NCBI RefSeq assembly: GCF_006861795.1 | Contig: NZ_VDGH01000004.1 | Span: 124,001-188,000 of the forward strand | Length of the DNA: 64,000 nucleotides | Reading direction: 5' to 3' | Origin: Psychrobacillus lasiicapitis | GTDB lineage: Bacteria; Bacillota; Bacilli; Bacillales_A; Planococcaceae | Part shown: piece by piece, positions 32,703-39,862 of the stretch | How the letters are laid out: every line of letters starts with the position of its first letter | Numbering within the stretch: the first letter of the stretch is position 1 | Position numbers and translations under genes: made by a program | The notes under the pieces: model-generated | What the model was told of the DNA's origin: nothing | The model's database searches: none | What the model saw: the letters and a program-made list of their open reading frames with translations, nothing else

Positions 32703-33689
32703 ATGAACAATGATGCTAGCAGATTACAAAGTGATTTACAGACCATTGTCACGACTCTTAGCCCTGGGATTTTACAAGACAAATTAGCAATACGTCTCGA
32801 AGAAGTACTGTATAGGTATCATATAGAACATCGAGAAATGAAAGAATTAGAGGATGATATGAAGGATAAGATTAACCTGTTTATATCATCTAAGAGATTA
32901 GAAGGTTTGGCAGAGGTAACACTTATTGGCTATGAAAGAGAACTCAAATTGTTTGCAGATAGTGTTTCTAAAGCAACAGTGCAAATTCAAACTCCGGATA
33001 TAAGAAATTATTTAGCTTCTTTAAAAAGCGTTAAAAATGCTACAGTGGGAAAAAAGCTAGACGTATTTAGAAGTTTTTTCGGCTGGATGGTAAAAGAAGA
33101 AATACTTCTTCGGGATCCTACTGCAAAAATTAAAAACCCAAAGAAAGGCAAAAGATTACCAAAGGGGCTATCTGTAGAAGAACTGGAATTAGCCCGCGAA
33201 GTGTGCGAAACAAAACGTGAGAGAGCTATGTTAGAAGTGTTTTATTCCACGGGATGTAGACTAAGTGAATTAGCGAGTATGGATATTGATAGAATCGATA
33301 AGCAGGATATGAGTACCACTGTTATCGGTAAAGGAAATAAAGAGCGGAAAGTTTATTTGACTTATACCGCTTTATATCATCTGAATAGCTATCTGAAAAG
33401 TCGTAATGATGATTGTGAAGCGGTGTTCGTAACTAAAAGACGTCCTCATCGGAGAATGGGCAATAAATCCATACAGGATGAGGTGAATAAAATTGAGCAA
33501 AGGGCACAATTGAAAAAGAAGTTAACTCCTCACGTTCTTAGGCACACATTGGCTCAGAACATGCTAGACAATGGGGCAAATCTAGAAGAGGTACAAAGTA
33601 TCTTAGGACATTCCAATATTTCTACTACACAAGTATATGCACATGTATCAGAGGAAAGAAAACAGCAAGCTCACAAGCGATATGCATAG
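32703..33689 (+). CDS. XerC/D-like tyrosine recombinase, 328 aa
   Basis: The N-terminal SAM-like core-binding domain (LFISSKRLEGLAEVTLIGYE) and a catalytic domain with Arg in STGCRLSELASMDID, His-x-x-Arg in TPHVLRHTLAQNMLDNG, His in LGHSNISTTQ and Tyr in VYAHVS. No AP2 arm-binding domain is seen, so it is closer to XerD-type resolvases than to the prophage B integrase. It lies in the late region beside a repressor rather than at a prophage end. AAAGGAGAG precedes the ATG. Role could be integration, dimer resolution or inversion of a DNA segment. Confidence 0.8.
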   Translation: MNNDASRLQSDLQTIVTTLSPGILQDKLAIRLEEVLYRYHIEHREMKELEDDMKDKINLFISSKRLEGLAEVTLIGYERELKLFADSVSKATVQIQTPDIRNYLASLKSVKNATVGKKLDVFRSFFGWMVKEEILLRDPTAKIKNPKKGKRLPKGLSVEELELAREVCETKRERAMLEVFYSTGCRLSELASMDIDRIDKQDMSTTVIGKGNKERKVYLTYTALYHLNSYLKSRNDDCEAVFVTKRRPHRRMGNKSIQDEVNKIEQRAQLKKKLTPHVLRHTLAQNMLDNGANLEEVQSILGHSNISTTQVYAHVSEERKQQAHKRYA

Positions 33690-33813
33690 TGTTTTAAGGT
33701 AAGTGCGTCTTCGCAAGGTCGTTCTTTTAATACCAAAATAACTATTCTACTTTTTCATTTTTATTCTTATAATAGATTTAATGTAATCACGTTTAATAGA
33801 GGGGGTTAATTCA

Positions 33814-33927
33814 TTGGAGGTAAATGAATATCTTGTAATTGGCTTAACCACTGCACTGACGATGGTAGGCTTAATAGTTATTGGAAGGAAGTATCAATTG
33901 GCGTTAAAAAGGTATTTCAATAAATAG
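33814..33927 (+). CDS. Single-helix membrane peptide, 37 aa
   Basis: TTG start behind GAGGGGG. MEVNEYLVIGLTTALTMVGL followed by IVIGRKYQLALKRYFNK: one transmembrane helix plus basic tail. It precedes the holin genes and may be an accessory lysis peptide. Confidence 0.45.
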   Translation: MEVNEYLVIGLTTALTMVGLIVIGRKYQLALKRYFNK

Positions 33928-33956
33928 AAACGTGATAATACAAATAATTCATGCGA

Positions 33957-33981
33957 GAACGTCCACTGGGCGTTCTTTTAT
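33957..33981 (+). terminator. Terminator before the holin genes
   Basis: GAACGTCC and GGCGTTC arms around ACTG, then TTTTATTT. Confidence 0.55.
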
Positions 33982-34032
33982 TTATCCATATATCTAAAGG
34001 GGGACTGAGGATGATGGAAGGAGAGAAAGCAG

Positions 34033-34587
34033 GTGACGCGTTTGCAGATTACCGGATTTAAATCAATTGGAGCACTAATAGCAAGCTTTGCGATGTATAT
34101 GCTTAACGTAGTAAACGAGGCCATAGTGGTGCTCGTTTTTTTAATGTTGTTAGATATGATAACAGGGGTTATGAGGTCATTTTTAACGAAAAGTTGGAAT
34201 AGCACAGTGGGAATGTCAGGGGTTATTAAAAAAGTGGCCATTTTTGTTTTAATAGGAATGGCAGGTGCTGTTGAATATGTAGCTCTATACGCAGGTCAAG
34301 ACAGTAAAGGTCTAGTCATCTTAGGTGTAACTAGTTTTTTTATTGTGAATGAATGCATCTCTATATTAGAAAATACTGCACAGATTGGATTACCGATACC
34401 CCCAATACTTTATAACGTTTTAGAAAAGCTTCACAAAGATCCGTCCGGAAAAGAACAACGAGTAGAGAGACATCCGGAAATGGAGAGGTTAGACAAGTTA
34501 AAGTTAATTAAAGAAAACGAGATTTTACAGCATGAAATAATCAAAAAGGATACGGAGAATAAGGAGGAAACAAAAGATGAAAATTAA
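34033..34587 (+). CDS. Holin, phage_holin_4_1 (toxin-secretion/lysis) family
   Basis: GTG start 9 bp after AAGGAG. Three to four hydrophobic helices: SIGALIASFAMYMLNVV, IVVLVFLMLLDMITGVMRSF and VAIFVLIGMAGAVEYVALYA. The D-x-x-T-G-x-x-x-S/F pattern is typical of this family. The charged C-terminal 60 residues end EENKEETKDEN. It should permeabilise the membrane so that amidase reaches the wall. The C-terminus overlaps the second holin. Confidence 0.85.
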   Translation: MTRLQITGFKSIGALIASFAMYMLNVVNEAIVVLVFLMLLDMITGVMRSFLTKSWNSTVGMSGVIKKVAIFVLIGMAGAVEYVALYAGQDSKGLVILGVTSFFIVNECISILENTAQIGLPIPPILYNVLEKLHKDPSGKEQRVERHPEMERLDKLKLIKENEILQHEIIKKDTENKEETKDEN

Positions 34588-34828
34588 CTGGAAAGTAAGA
34601 TTCCAACACAGACCATTTATAATCGCTCTATTTGCATTAGTGATGTTACTTGTACAACAGGTAGCATCTTTTTTTGGAGTAGACACAACTTTATACAACG
34701 ACCAAGTCACTGATTTATTCAATACTGTGCTGGCTATTCTCATTTTATTAGGGATTGTTTCAGACCCTACTACAAACGGTATATCTGACAGTCAACAAGC
34801 TTTGAGATACGACAAACCAAAGGAGTGA
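34577..34828 (+). CDS. Holin, phi-LC3 family
   Basis: 83 aa. MKINWKVRFQHRPFIIALFA then VMLLVQQVASFFG and a second helix LFNTVLAILILLGIVSDPTT match phi-LC3 holins, including the DPTT(x)G motif. GGAGG site just upstream. Two holins together suggest a holin/antiholin pair. Confidence 0.9.
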   Translation: MKINWKVRFQHRPFIIALFALVMLLVQQVASFFGVDTTLYNDQVTDLFNTVLAILILLGIVSDPTTNGISDSQQALRYDKPKE

Positions 34829-34834
34829 TTGATA

Positions 34835-35599
34835 GTGGCAAAAATACAAGACATTAGAAATCAGACTGCAGCTTCTAAGACAAAACGTAATATCAATCAG
34901 ATTAAAAAAATAGCACGACATCATTCAGCTTCAGCTTCTGGTGATTACTTTAGCTTTTGGAATTATTGGAAGAGCAAAGGTTGGACGAAAGGTGGTTATC
35001 ATGAAATCATTTTGCGTGATGGTACCATTCAACTTTGTTACGATCCTATTTATCCAACGAATGGTATAGCGAATCACAATACGGATATCTATAACATCTG
35101 CTTAGTTGGAAATGGTAGCTTCACAGAAGCACAAGAAAGGGCTTTTGAAGAACGTTGTCTATTAGCTATGCAAAGCTTCGGATTAGGTGTGGAAGATGTA
35201 CTAGGACATAATGAATTTAGTGGTACCGCAACGTCTTGTCCAGGCATTAATATGGATAGCGTTCGCAAACGTTTGAAAGCGTTAGTTGTTCCTAATAAAG
35301 TTGCCGGTGTGTCCTCCATAGATGAGAAAATTATGTGGGGTAAGACGGAATTAAAGCCTGGTCAAAAAGGGAAAATTACGATACTCAAAAGGATTAATTT
35401 ATGGCAAGATGGTCCAAACGGAAAACTTCAAATGGTTCGTGTGCTGAATCCAGATGAAGAATATCGAGTTTACGGCTATCGAGATTTACATGGTGGCCAG
35501 TATGATGTAGGTGGAGGTTACTGGATTACTAAGATGCCGGAACACATTAAATACGAAACGCCTTCTAAAGCGATGTTAGCTAAATTAAACGAAATATAA
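34835..35599 (+). CDS. N-acetylmuramoyl-L-alanine amidase (endolysin)
   Basis: GTG at 34835 (AAAGGAG 9 bp upstream). The N-terminal amidase_2/PGRP domain has RHHSASASGDYFSFWNYWKS (zinc His), GGYHEII, IANHNTDIYNICLVGN and VLGHNEFSGTATSCPGINM (second His and Cys ligands). The C-terminal ~90 residues form an SH3-like wall-binding module (KGKITILKRINLW, GGQYDVGGGYW). It cleaves the amide bond between muramic acid and the peptide stem. Last gene of the lysis cassette. Confidence 0.9.
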   Translation: MAKIQDIRNQTAASKTKRNINQIKKIARHHSASASGDYFSFWNYWKSKGWTKGGYHEIILRDGTIQLCYDPIYPTNGIANHNTDIYNICLVGNGSFTEAQERAFEERCLLAMQSFGLGVEDVLGHNEFSGTATSCPGINMDSVRKRLKALVVPNKVAGVSSIDEKIMWGKTELKPGQKGKITILKRINLWQDGPNGKLQMVRVLNPDEEYRVYGYRDLHGGQYDVGGGYWITKMPEHIKYETPSKAMLAKLNEI

Positions 35600-35603
35600 C
35601 ATT

Positions 35604-35637
35604 AAGCCCTGCTCATATTCGAGTGGGGCTTTTTTAT
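35604..35637 (+). terminator. Late operon terminator
   Basis: AAGCCCTGCTC pairs with GAGTGGGGCTT (11 bp, two wobbles), followed by TTTTTTATTTT. Ends the lysis cassette and nearly meets the leftward ligase gene. Confidence 0.8.
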
Positions 35638-36404
35638 TTTATAGAATCAATTAGGGGTAATCGTAATTTACCTTTGCTAGTCCATCCTCTCGACCTTACT
35701 TTACAATGGAATGGAGGTGATTTGTTCAACAATACTTCTTTAATTTCACTCGTGAAACCTATTCGAGTACTTCCTATATACTCTCCATCTAAACTGCTAA
35801 ATTGAACAGTTAAAGGTTTAAAGGAAATCTTTGATACTAAGCAATCATGATAGCTCCAATTAATGGTCTTCCTCCAATTATCAGAACGCTTGCCAGTTAA
35901 ATAGGGCGTACCTAAGCGTTTCGCTACAATACCCTCCATTTTATTCTCGCTCATTAAATTAAATACAGCTTCACCTTCTGTGTATATGTATGGCACTAAA
36001 TTAATATATGGTGAATCTATCATAGTCAACGCTTCAGTCAGTACTGCTTTACGTTCTTCAAGCGGGTACTCTGTAGTCGATTTGTTTTTATAAGAGATGA
36101 TATCGAAGGCCTTAAAGGATATTTGTTTATTCATGTTTCCCCTAAAGCGTGACATAGCCCCTTCAAATGTTTCTTGTGCATTCGTACCTGGACCGATTAA
36201 CTCTCCATCCAACAAAACATCTTTAGAAAAATTAAGTTCTGGAAAACGATCTGTTGTAATAGTGCCATGCCTTGTATATGAATGATTGTTCCCCACTAGT
36301 AATCGAATACCGTCAAACTTAGGTTCATATATCCAGCCTTCTTCTGAACTAGCTTTTTCTTGATAACCTAAAAGCATCGGTTTCACTGTTTTCAATGATT
36401 TCAC
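35634..36404 (-). CDS. ATP-dependent DNA ligase, minimal type
   Basis: 256 aa. Nucleotidyltransferase motifs: EPKFDGIR (motif I, AMP-accepting Lys), LLDGELIG (III), FKAFDII (IIIa), KMEGIVAKR (IV) and a W-R-K-T Lys near residue 177 (V). A short OB-like C-terminus follows. It seals nicks; LigD-like ligases of this size occur in Bacillus phages. Leftward and not part of the late operon. It neighbours a UV-damage cassette, suggesting a repair role in the lysogen. Confidence 0.85.
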   Translation of the reverse strand: MKSLKTVKPMLLGYQEKASSEEGWIYEPKFDGIRLLVGNNHSYTRHGTITTDRFPELNFSKDVLLDGELIGPGTNAQETFEGAMSRFRGNMNKQISFKAFDIISYKNKSTTEYPLEERKAVLTEALTMIDSPYINLVPYIYTEGEAVFNLMSENKMEGIVAKRLGTPYLTGKRSDNWRKTINWSYHDCLVSKISFKPLTVQFSSLDGEYIGSTRIGFTSEIKEVLLNKSPPFHCKVRSRGWTSKGKLRLPLIDSIK

Positions 36405-36410
36405 CTCTGT

Positions 36411-36428
36411 TATATTGTTTCCAATATA
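36411..36428. promoter_or_regulatory. Palindrome upstream of the ligase gene
   Basis: TATATTG-TTTC-CAATATA, seven perfectly paired bases, immediately upstream of CAGAGGTG and the leftward ligase start. Likely an operator. Confidence 0.4.
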
Positions 36429-36469
36429 AAAAATTACAATACACCGAATGAATTAGAAATATTTACTTG

Positions 36470-36498
36470 TTGTAAAATCAAACTAATGTTCGTATAAT
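36470..36498 (+). promoter_or_regulatory. SOS-controlled promoter of the UV cassette
   Basis: TTGTAA (36470-36475), 17-bp spacer, TATAAT (36493-36498). The spacer contains CAAACTAATGTTCG (36479-36492), matching 12 of 14 positions of the Bacillus LexA box CGAACRNRYGTTYG. A bound LexA would block the -10 directly. Confidence 0.75.
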
Positions 36499-36524
36499 AA
36501 GTGTAAGAAAAGGAGGGAACAAAT

Positions 36525-36746
36525 GTGCGTATTTTGTTAGAGAAGTATTTCAGTCGTGGTCAGCTTATGGAATTGATATATCTTTCAAGAACTGGTGAGA
36601 TGAGTAAAAGGAAAGTGAAGATCCTAAAGATTCAAGGTGATTCATTTCAAGCGTATTGCTTCAAAAGAAAAGCAAAGCGAATATTTCTAATCGACAATGT
36701 ACTTGCATGCGTTCCTGTGATTAATAAAGAAAAGGATGTAATATGA
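36525..36746 (+). CDS. WYL-like small protein of the UV cassette, 73 aa
   Basis: GTG start after AGGAGGG. LMELIYLSRTGEMSKRKVKI then FQAYCFKRKAKRIFLIDNVL resembles the short WYL-like proteins found before Y-family polymerases in Bacillus UV cassettes. WYL folds bind ligands or nucleic acid ends; role here unknown. Confidence 0.6.
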   Translation: MRILLEKYFSRGQLMELIYLSRTGEMSKRKVKILKIQGDSFQAYCFKRKAKRIFLIDNVLACVPVINKEKDVI

Positions 36747-36949
36747 TGAGCAAACGACAAAAACAAATTTATGAGTACATCAAAAAGTATCTTGCCGAAA
36801 AGAAGTATTCTCCGTCCATAAGAGAAATAGCTGAAGCTGTCGGACTGAGATCATCATCAACTGTACATGGTCACCTAGATAACTTACGTAATAATGGTTA
36901 TATCGATTTTGTAAATTCTTCTCCTCGCACTCTGCAAATAGTCCGATGA
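36743..36949 (+). CDS. LexA DNA-binding-domain protein without protease domain
   Basis: 68 aa: MMSKRQKQIYEYIKKYLAEK, SPSIREIAEAVGLRSSSTVH, GHLDNLRNNGYI. This is the complete LexA winged HTH but stops before the Ser-Lys self-cleavage domain. It may bind SOS boxes constitutively or repress its own cassette. Overlaps both neighbours by 4 bp. Confidence 0.8.
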   Translation: MMSKRQKQIYEYIKKYLAEKKYSPSIREIAEAVGLRSSSTVHGHLDNLRNNGYIDFVNSSPRTLQIVR

Positions 36950-38205
36950 TTGATTACAGCTCACTACCTAATCGTTCAATTGCCTGTATCGATATGATGA
37001 GCTTTTATGCGTCTTGTATTGCTGTCCTGCATGACCTAGATGTTAGGACAGTTCCAATTGCAGTTGTCGGAAATTTCGAACAAAAAGGTTCTGTTGTTTT
37101 AGCTGCAAGTCCAGCTATGAAGAATAGGTTTCGGGTAAAAACAGGTACTCGGCTATTTGAGATACCAGACCACCCAGATATTCGATTATTTGAACCGAAA
37201 ATGAGCTATTTTCTCAAAATGTCGATGGCTGTAACAGAAATACTTCATAAATATGTACCTCCGGAAGCGATACACGTCTACTCAGTCGATGAGAGTTTCA
37301 TAGATTTAACTGGAACTAATGAACTGTGGGGTCCGCCAGAACATACAATTCAACGCATACAAAAAGAAATACTAGATTCCTTGCAGTTGCATTCAACTGC
37401 AGGAATGGGACCAAACATGCTAATGGCAAAATTAGCACTTGATTTAGAAGCCAAAAAGTCTGGCTTCGCAAAATGGTCGTATGAAGATGTTCAAACCAAA
37501 CTTTGGCCTGTTACTCCGTTATCAGAAATGTGGGGCATAGGTCGCCAGGTAGAAAAAACTCTTAATAACATGGGAATCACCTCAATAGGGCAGATAGCTA
37601 AGACTCCATTGGAGTTACTTGAGAATAAATTTGGCGTAATGGGTAATCAGATCTATCATCATGCACACGGAATCGATTTAGCTGAGCTAGGAGCACCATA
37701 CGAAGAAGGACAGATCAGTTACGGCAAAAGTCAGATTCTCATGCGCGATTATATCAAAATAGAAGATGTGAAAGCAGTTATCTTGGAAATGTGCGAAGAT
37801 GTAGCGAAAAGAGCGAGAGATGCGTATCAAGCCGGAAGGACGATCACATTGGGTATCGGTTATAGCAAAAACGCATTCGGCGGGGGATTCCAGAGAGCTA
37901 GAACAATTTATGAAGCGACGAACGACACGATGAAAATTTATAAGGTATGCTTAGATTTATTAAAAGAAAACTACAATAGGAATCCCGTACGTCATATATC
38001 CATCTCTATCACAAAACTAGAGGATGAACACTCGATGCAGCTAAGTCTTTTTGAAAAGGATAACTGGAAAAATCGAAAGCTTGCTGCAGCTATGGATAGC
38101 ATACGCAACCGTTTTGGTTCTGCAGCACTATTAAGGGCTGTATCATACACACCTGCAGGTACTGCGGTAAAACGATCTAAAATGGTTGGTGGGCACAAAG
38201 GATAA
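36946..38205 (+). CDS. Y-family translesion DNA polymerase (UvrX/YqjW-type)
   Basis: 419 aa. Catalytic motifs ACIDMMSFYASC (first Asp) and VYSVDESFIDL (S-x-D-E-S). Thumb HhH region MWGIGRQVEKTLNNMGITS. Near residue 365 the clamp-binding motif QLSLF lets it bind the replicative clamp. It copies damaged DNA after SOS induction. Followed by a YolD-like gene, its usual partner. Confidence 0.9.
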   Translation: MIDYSSLPNRSIACIDMMSFYASCIAVLHDLDVRTVPIAVVGNFEQKGSVVLAASPAMKNRFRVKTGTRLFEIPDHPDIRLFEPKMSYFLKMSMAVTEILHKYVPPEAIHVYSVDESFIDLTGTNELWGPPEHTIQRIQKEILDSLQLHSTAGMGPNMLMAKLALDLEAKKSGFAKWSYEDVQTKLWPVTPLSEMWGIGRQVEKTLNNMGITSIGQIAKTPLELLENKFGVMGNQIYHHAHGIDLAELGAPYEEGQISYGKSQILMRDYIKIEDVKAVILEMCEDVAKRARDAYQAGRTITLGIGYSKNAFGGGFQRARTIYEATNDTMKIYKVCLDLLKENYNRNPVRHISISITKLEDEHSMQLSLFEKDNWKNRKLAAAMDSIRNRFGSAALLRAVSYTPAGTAVKRSKMVGGHKG

Positions 38206-38217
38206 GGAGGAAATAGT

Positions 38218-38550
38218 ATGATTAGAGACCGAGGAATGAAGAAGTGGCAAGGTATGATGTTACCGGAACATGTTCGTTTGTTACATCGACGGAGAGAAAA
38301 TTTAACGAAGGTTAGACGACCAGAACTAGATGAACAGGAACTGGAGTCGTTACAAGAAATTTTAAGCAGGCTTTTGAAAACCGAAACAGAAGCCGATTAT
38401 AAAGTTTGGGATAATGGCGTCTTTGATACTCATCGAGGTACCATCACCAAAATAGATGCACACAATCGCTTGATTTATTACATTAATCCTTTCAGTACGC
38501 CACAAGAACCTATTAAGATTAATCAAATTGTAGATATTACTCCGGTATAA
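38218..38550 (+). CDS. YolD-like protein
   Basis: 110 aa. RDRGMKKWQGMMLPEHVRLL is the classic YolD opening (R-D-R-G-x-x-K-W-x-x-x-M-x-x-P-E-H). YolD-like proteins are UmuD-like partners encoded next to Y-family polymerases. AAGGAGG upstream; the UV operon ends here. Confidence 0.85.
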   Translation: MIRDRGMKKWQGMMLPEHVRLLHRRRENLTKVRRPELDEQELESLQEILSRLLKTETEADYKVWDNGVFDTHRGTITKIDAHNRLIYYINPFSTPQEPIKINQIVDITPV

Positions 38551-38601
38551 TGGAGAAATTTAATTTTATTCAGACATGCATTTTTCGTAGTTGATTCGCA
38601 T

Positions 38602-38631
38602 AAGCTAGATAGCAGCAAGCGCTATTAGCTT
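38602..38631. other. Strong hairpin between UV cassette and secretion-like module
   Basis: AAGCTAGATAGC and GCTATTAGCTT pair along 11 bp with one bulged G and loop AGCAAGC. It has no T-run, unlike the terminator hairpin that follows, so it may be a processing, attachment or single-strand-origin-like structure. Confidence 0.35.
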
Positions 38632-38636
38632 TTCAC

Positions 38637-38671
38637 AATCCTGTTGGGGTATTTCCCACAGGATTTTTTTA
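38637..38671 (+). terminator. Terminator of the UV cassette
   Basis: AATCCTGT-T-GGG pairs with CCC-ACAGGATT (one bulge), followed by TTTTTTATTTTTT. Confidence 0.8.
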
Positions 38672-38730
38672 TTTTTTATGCATCAAACGATGATAGCGCT
38701 CATATCGTATAGAAAAGGAGCGTGACATCT

Positions 38731-39009
38731 TTGGCAGAAAATAATCGATATTCTAGACCTGTAGCTTTTAACCGAAAAAACTCAATAGATGAACAAATTA
38801 ACAAATTTATAGGTAAGCGCAACTTTAGCGGATTAGTAAAAAAACTATTCATAGAAAAAATGAAATCTGAAGGAATTGAAATAGTGAAAGAACCCAAAAT
38901 AAGAAAAGCTTCAAGAGTAAAAGGAGAATCGGATGCAGAAGTAAAAGTAGAAACTGCTGCAGAAAAAATGGCACGAATGAAAGAACAATTAAAAAAGCCA
39001 GGCAATTAG
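38731..39009 (+). CDS. Small basic DNA-binding-like protein at the head of the secretion-like module
   Basis: TTG at 38731 lies 10 bp after AAGGAG (GTG at 38722 is too close). MAENNRYSRPVAFNRKNSID then EQINKFIGKRNFSGLVKKLF suggests a ribbon-helix-helix fold; the last 40 residues are Lys/Glu rich. Relaxosome accessory and ParR-like proteins look similar. Function is inferred from shape and position only. Confidence 0.5.
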   Translation: MAENNRYSRPVAFNRKNSIDEQINKFIGKRNFSGLVKKLFIEKMKSEGIEIVKEPKIRKASRVKGESDAEVKVETAAEKMARMKEQLKKPGN

Positions 39010-39017
39010 CCCAGCTG

Positions 39018-39083
39018 TTATCCTAATGCATTTACAATTAAACCTAAAGTTGCTCCTATACCTAATCCAATAACAAAAATCAT
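39018..39083 (-). CDS. Possible membrane micropeptide, 21 aa (antisense)
   Basis: Leftward ATG 9 bp after AAAGGA encodes MIFVIGLGIGATLGLIVNAL plus G, a single Gly-rich transmembrane helix. A longer reading from 39125 (MAKLRETKQKGM...) is possible but has no ribosome-binding site. Could be a small toxin-like peptide; low confidence. Confidence 0.3.
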   Translation of the reverse strand: MIFVIGLGIGATLGLIVNALG

Positions 39084-39157
39084 CAGAATCATTCCTTTCT
39101 GTTTTGTCTCTCTTAGTTTTGCCATGTGATTAAATAAATATACGTGGAGGGGAAATA

Positions 39158-39535
39158 TTGGCGATTTTAAATCCGAATTATGAATTTTTAAAAGCGGATT
39201 ATGCGAACCCAAATTTAACTGGACGGAAAGTGGAGAAGGTTGAGGAATTGAAGGGTAATAATTGGTCAGTGACTAAAGTGGTATCAGCAGCGACTCCAGT
39301 GTTAGTCCTGACCTTGCCTAGCCTAACATTTGCGGCAGATAATTCTTTTGACAACCTGTATCCAACGCTTATGCGCATGTTTGACAGTGCAGTCGTTTTA
39401 GTAATCGTGTTTGCTGGTGCTTCATGGGCACTTGGTCATCGTTCTAAAGCAATCGAATTGTTGATAGGTGTATGTTGTGGTTACTTGCTTGCTCGAAATG
39501 CAGTAAACATTCGAGATTTCCTTAAAACGATATGA
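39158..39535 (+). CDS. VirB2/TrbC-like two-helix membrane protein
   Basis: TTG start after GAGGGG. 125 aa: a 40-residue N-terminal region, a signal-like segment VLVLTLPSLTFAADNSF with a plausible cleavage after FAA or AFA-type site, then two transmembrane helices (LMRMFDSAVVLVIVFAGASW and IELLIGVCCGYLLARNAVNI) separated by a short basic loop. That plan matches VirB2/TrbC pilins of type IV secretion systems. No cyclisation or polymerisation evidence in sequence. Confidence 0.55.
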   Translation: MAILNPNYEFLKADYANPNLTGRKVEKVEELKGNNWSVTKVVSAATPVLVLTLPSLTFAADNSFDNLYPTLMRMFDSAVVLVIVFAGASWALGHRSKAIELLIGVCCGYLLARNAVNIRDFLKTI

Positions 39536-39547
39536 AGGGACGGTTAT

Positions 39548-39862
39548 ATGGCAAACAACGCTAACACTAGCGAGCATTGGATATGGAAATTTGATCAATG
39601 GGTAATCGATACCGAAAAAGAGTACATCTATAAACCGTTAGGTGAAAAGATAGCAAACAATTTAGGAGAAGGTTTGAAAGATATCGGGCTAATTGTTTGG
39701 AATTCATTTGTTGAAACGTTGCCTGATTTAATTGGATTCGGAACAATAGCGGCAGGAGCATTTGTTATAATCAGCACAATGTTTGGAAGAGGTATGATTA
39801 AGCCTTTAGCGATATTTGGAGGGGTAACAATACTAGCAGCGGTCATATTGGAGGCAAATTAG
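39548..39862 (+). CDS. Small membrane protein of the secretion-like module, 104 aa
   Basis: AAGGGA precedes ATG; only 12 bp after the pilin-like gene and directly abutting the ATPase gene. Residues 1-50 are amphipathic (EHWIWKFDQWVIDTEKEYIY), residues 55-104 two hydrophobic helices (LIGFGTIAAGAFVIISTMFG and KPLAIFGGVTILAAVILEAN). Possibly a VirB3-like channel piece. Confidence 0.5.
   Translation: MANNANTSEHWIWKFDQWVIDTEKEYIYKPLGEKIANNLGEGLKDIGLIVWNSFVETLPDLIGFGTIAAGAFVIISTMFGRGMIKPLAIFGGVTILAAVILEAN

Noticed and set aside
32703-33689. Calling the XerD-like gene the prophage A integrase
   Set aside because: It lacks an arm-binding domain and lies inside the late region; I keep the neutral name recombinase.
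39018-39212. Leftward 64-aa ORF starting MGSHNPLLK
   Set aside because: Its first half is antisense to the pilin-like gene start; only the last 21-35 residues could be a real peptide, listed with low confidence.
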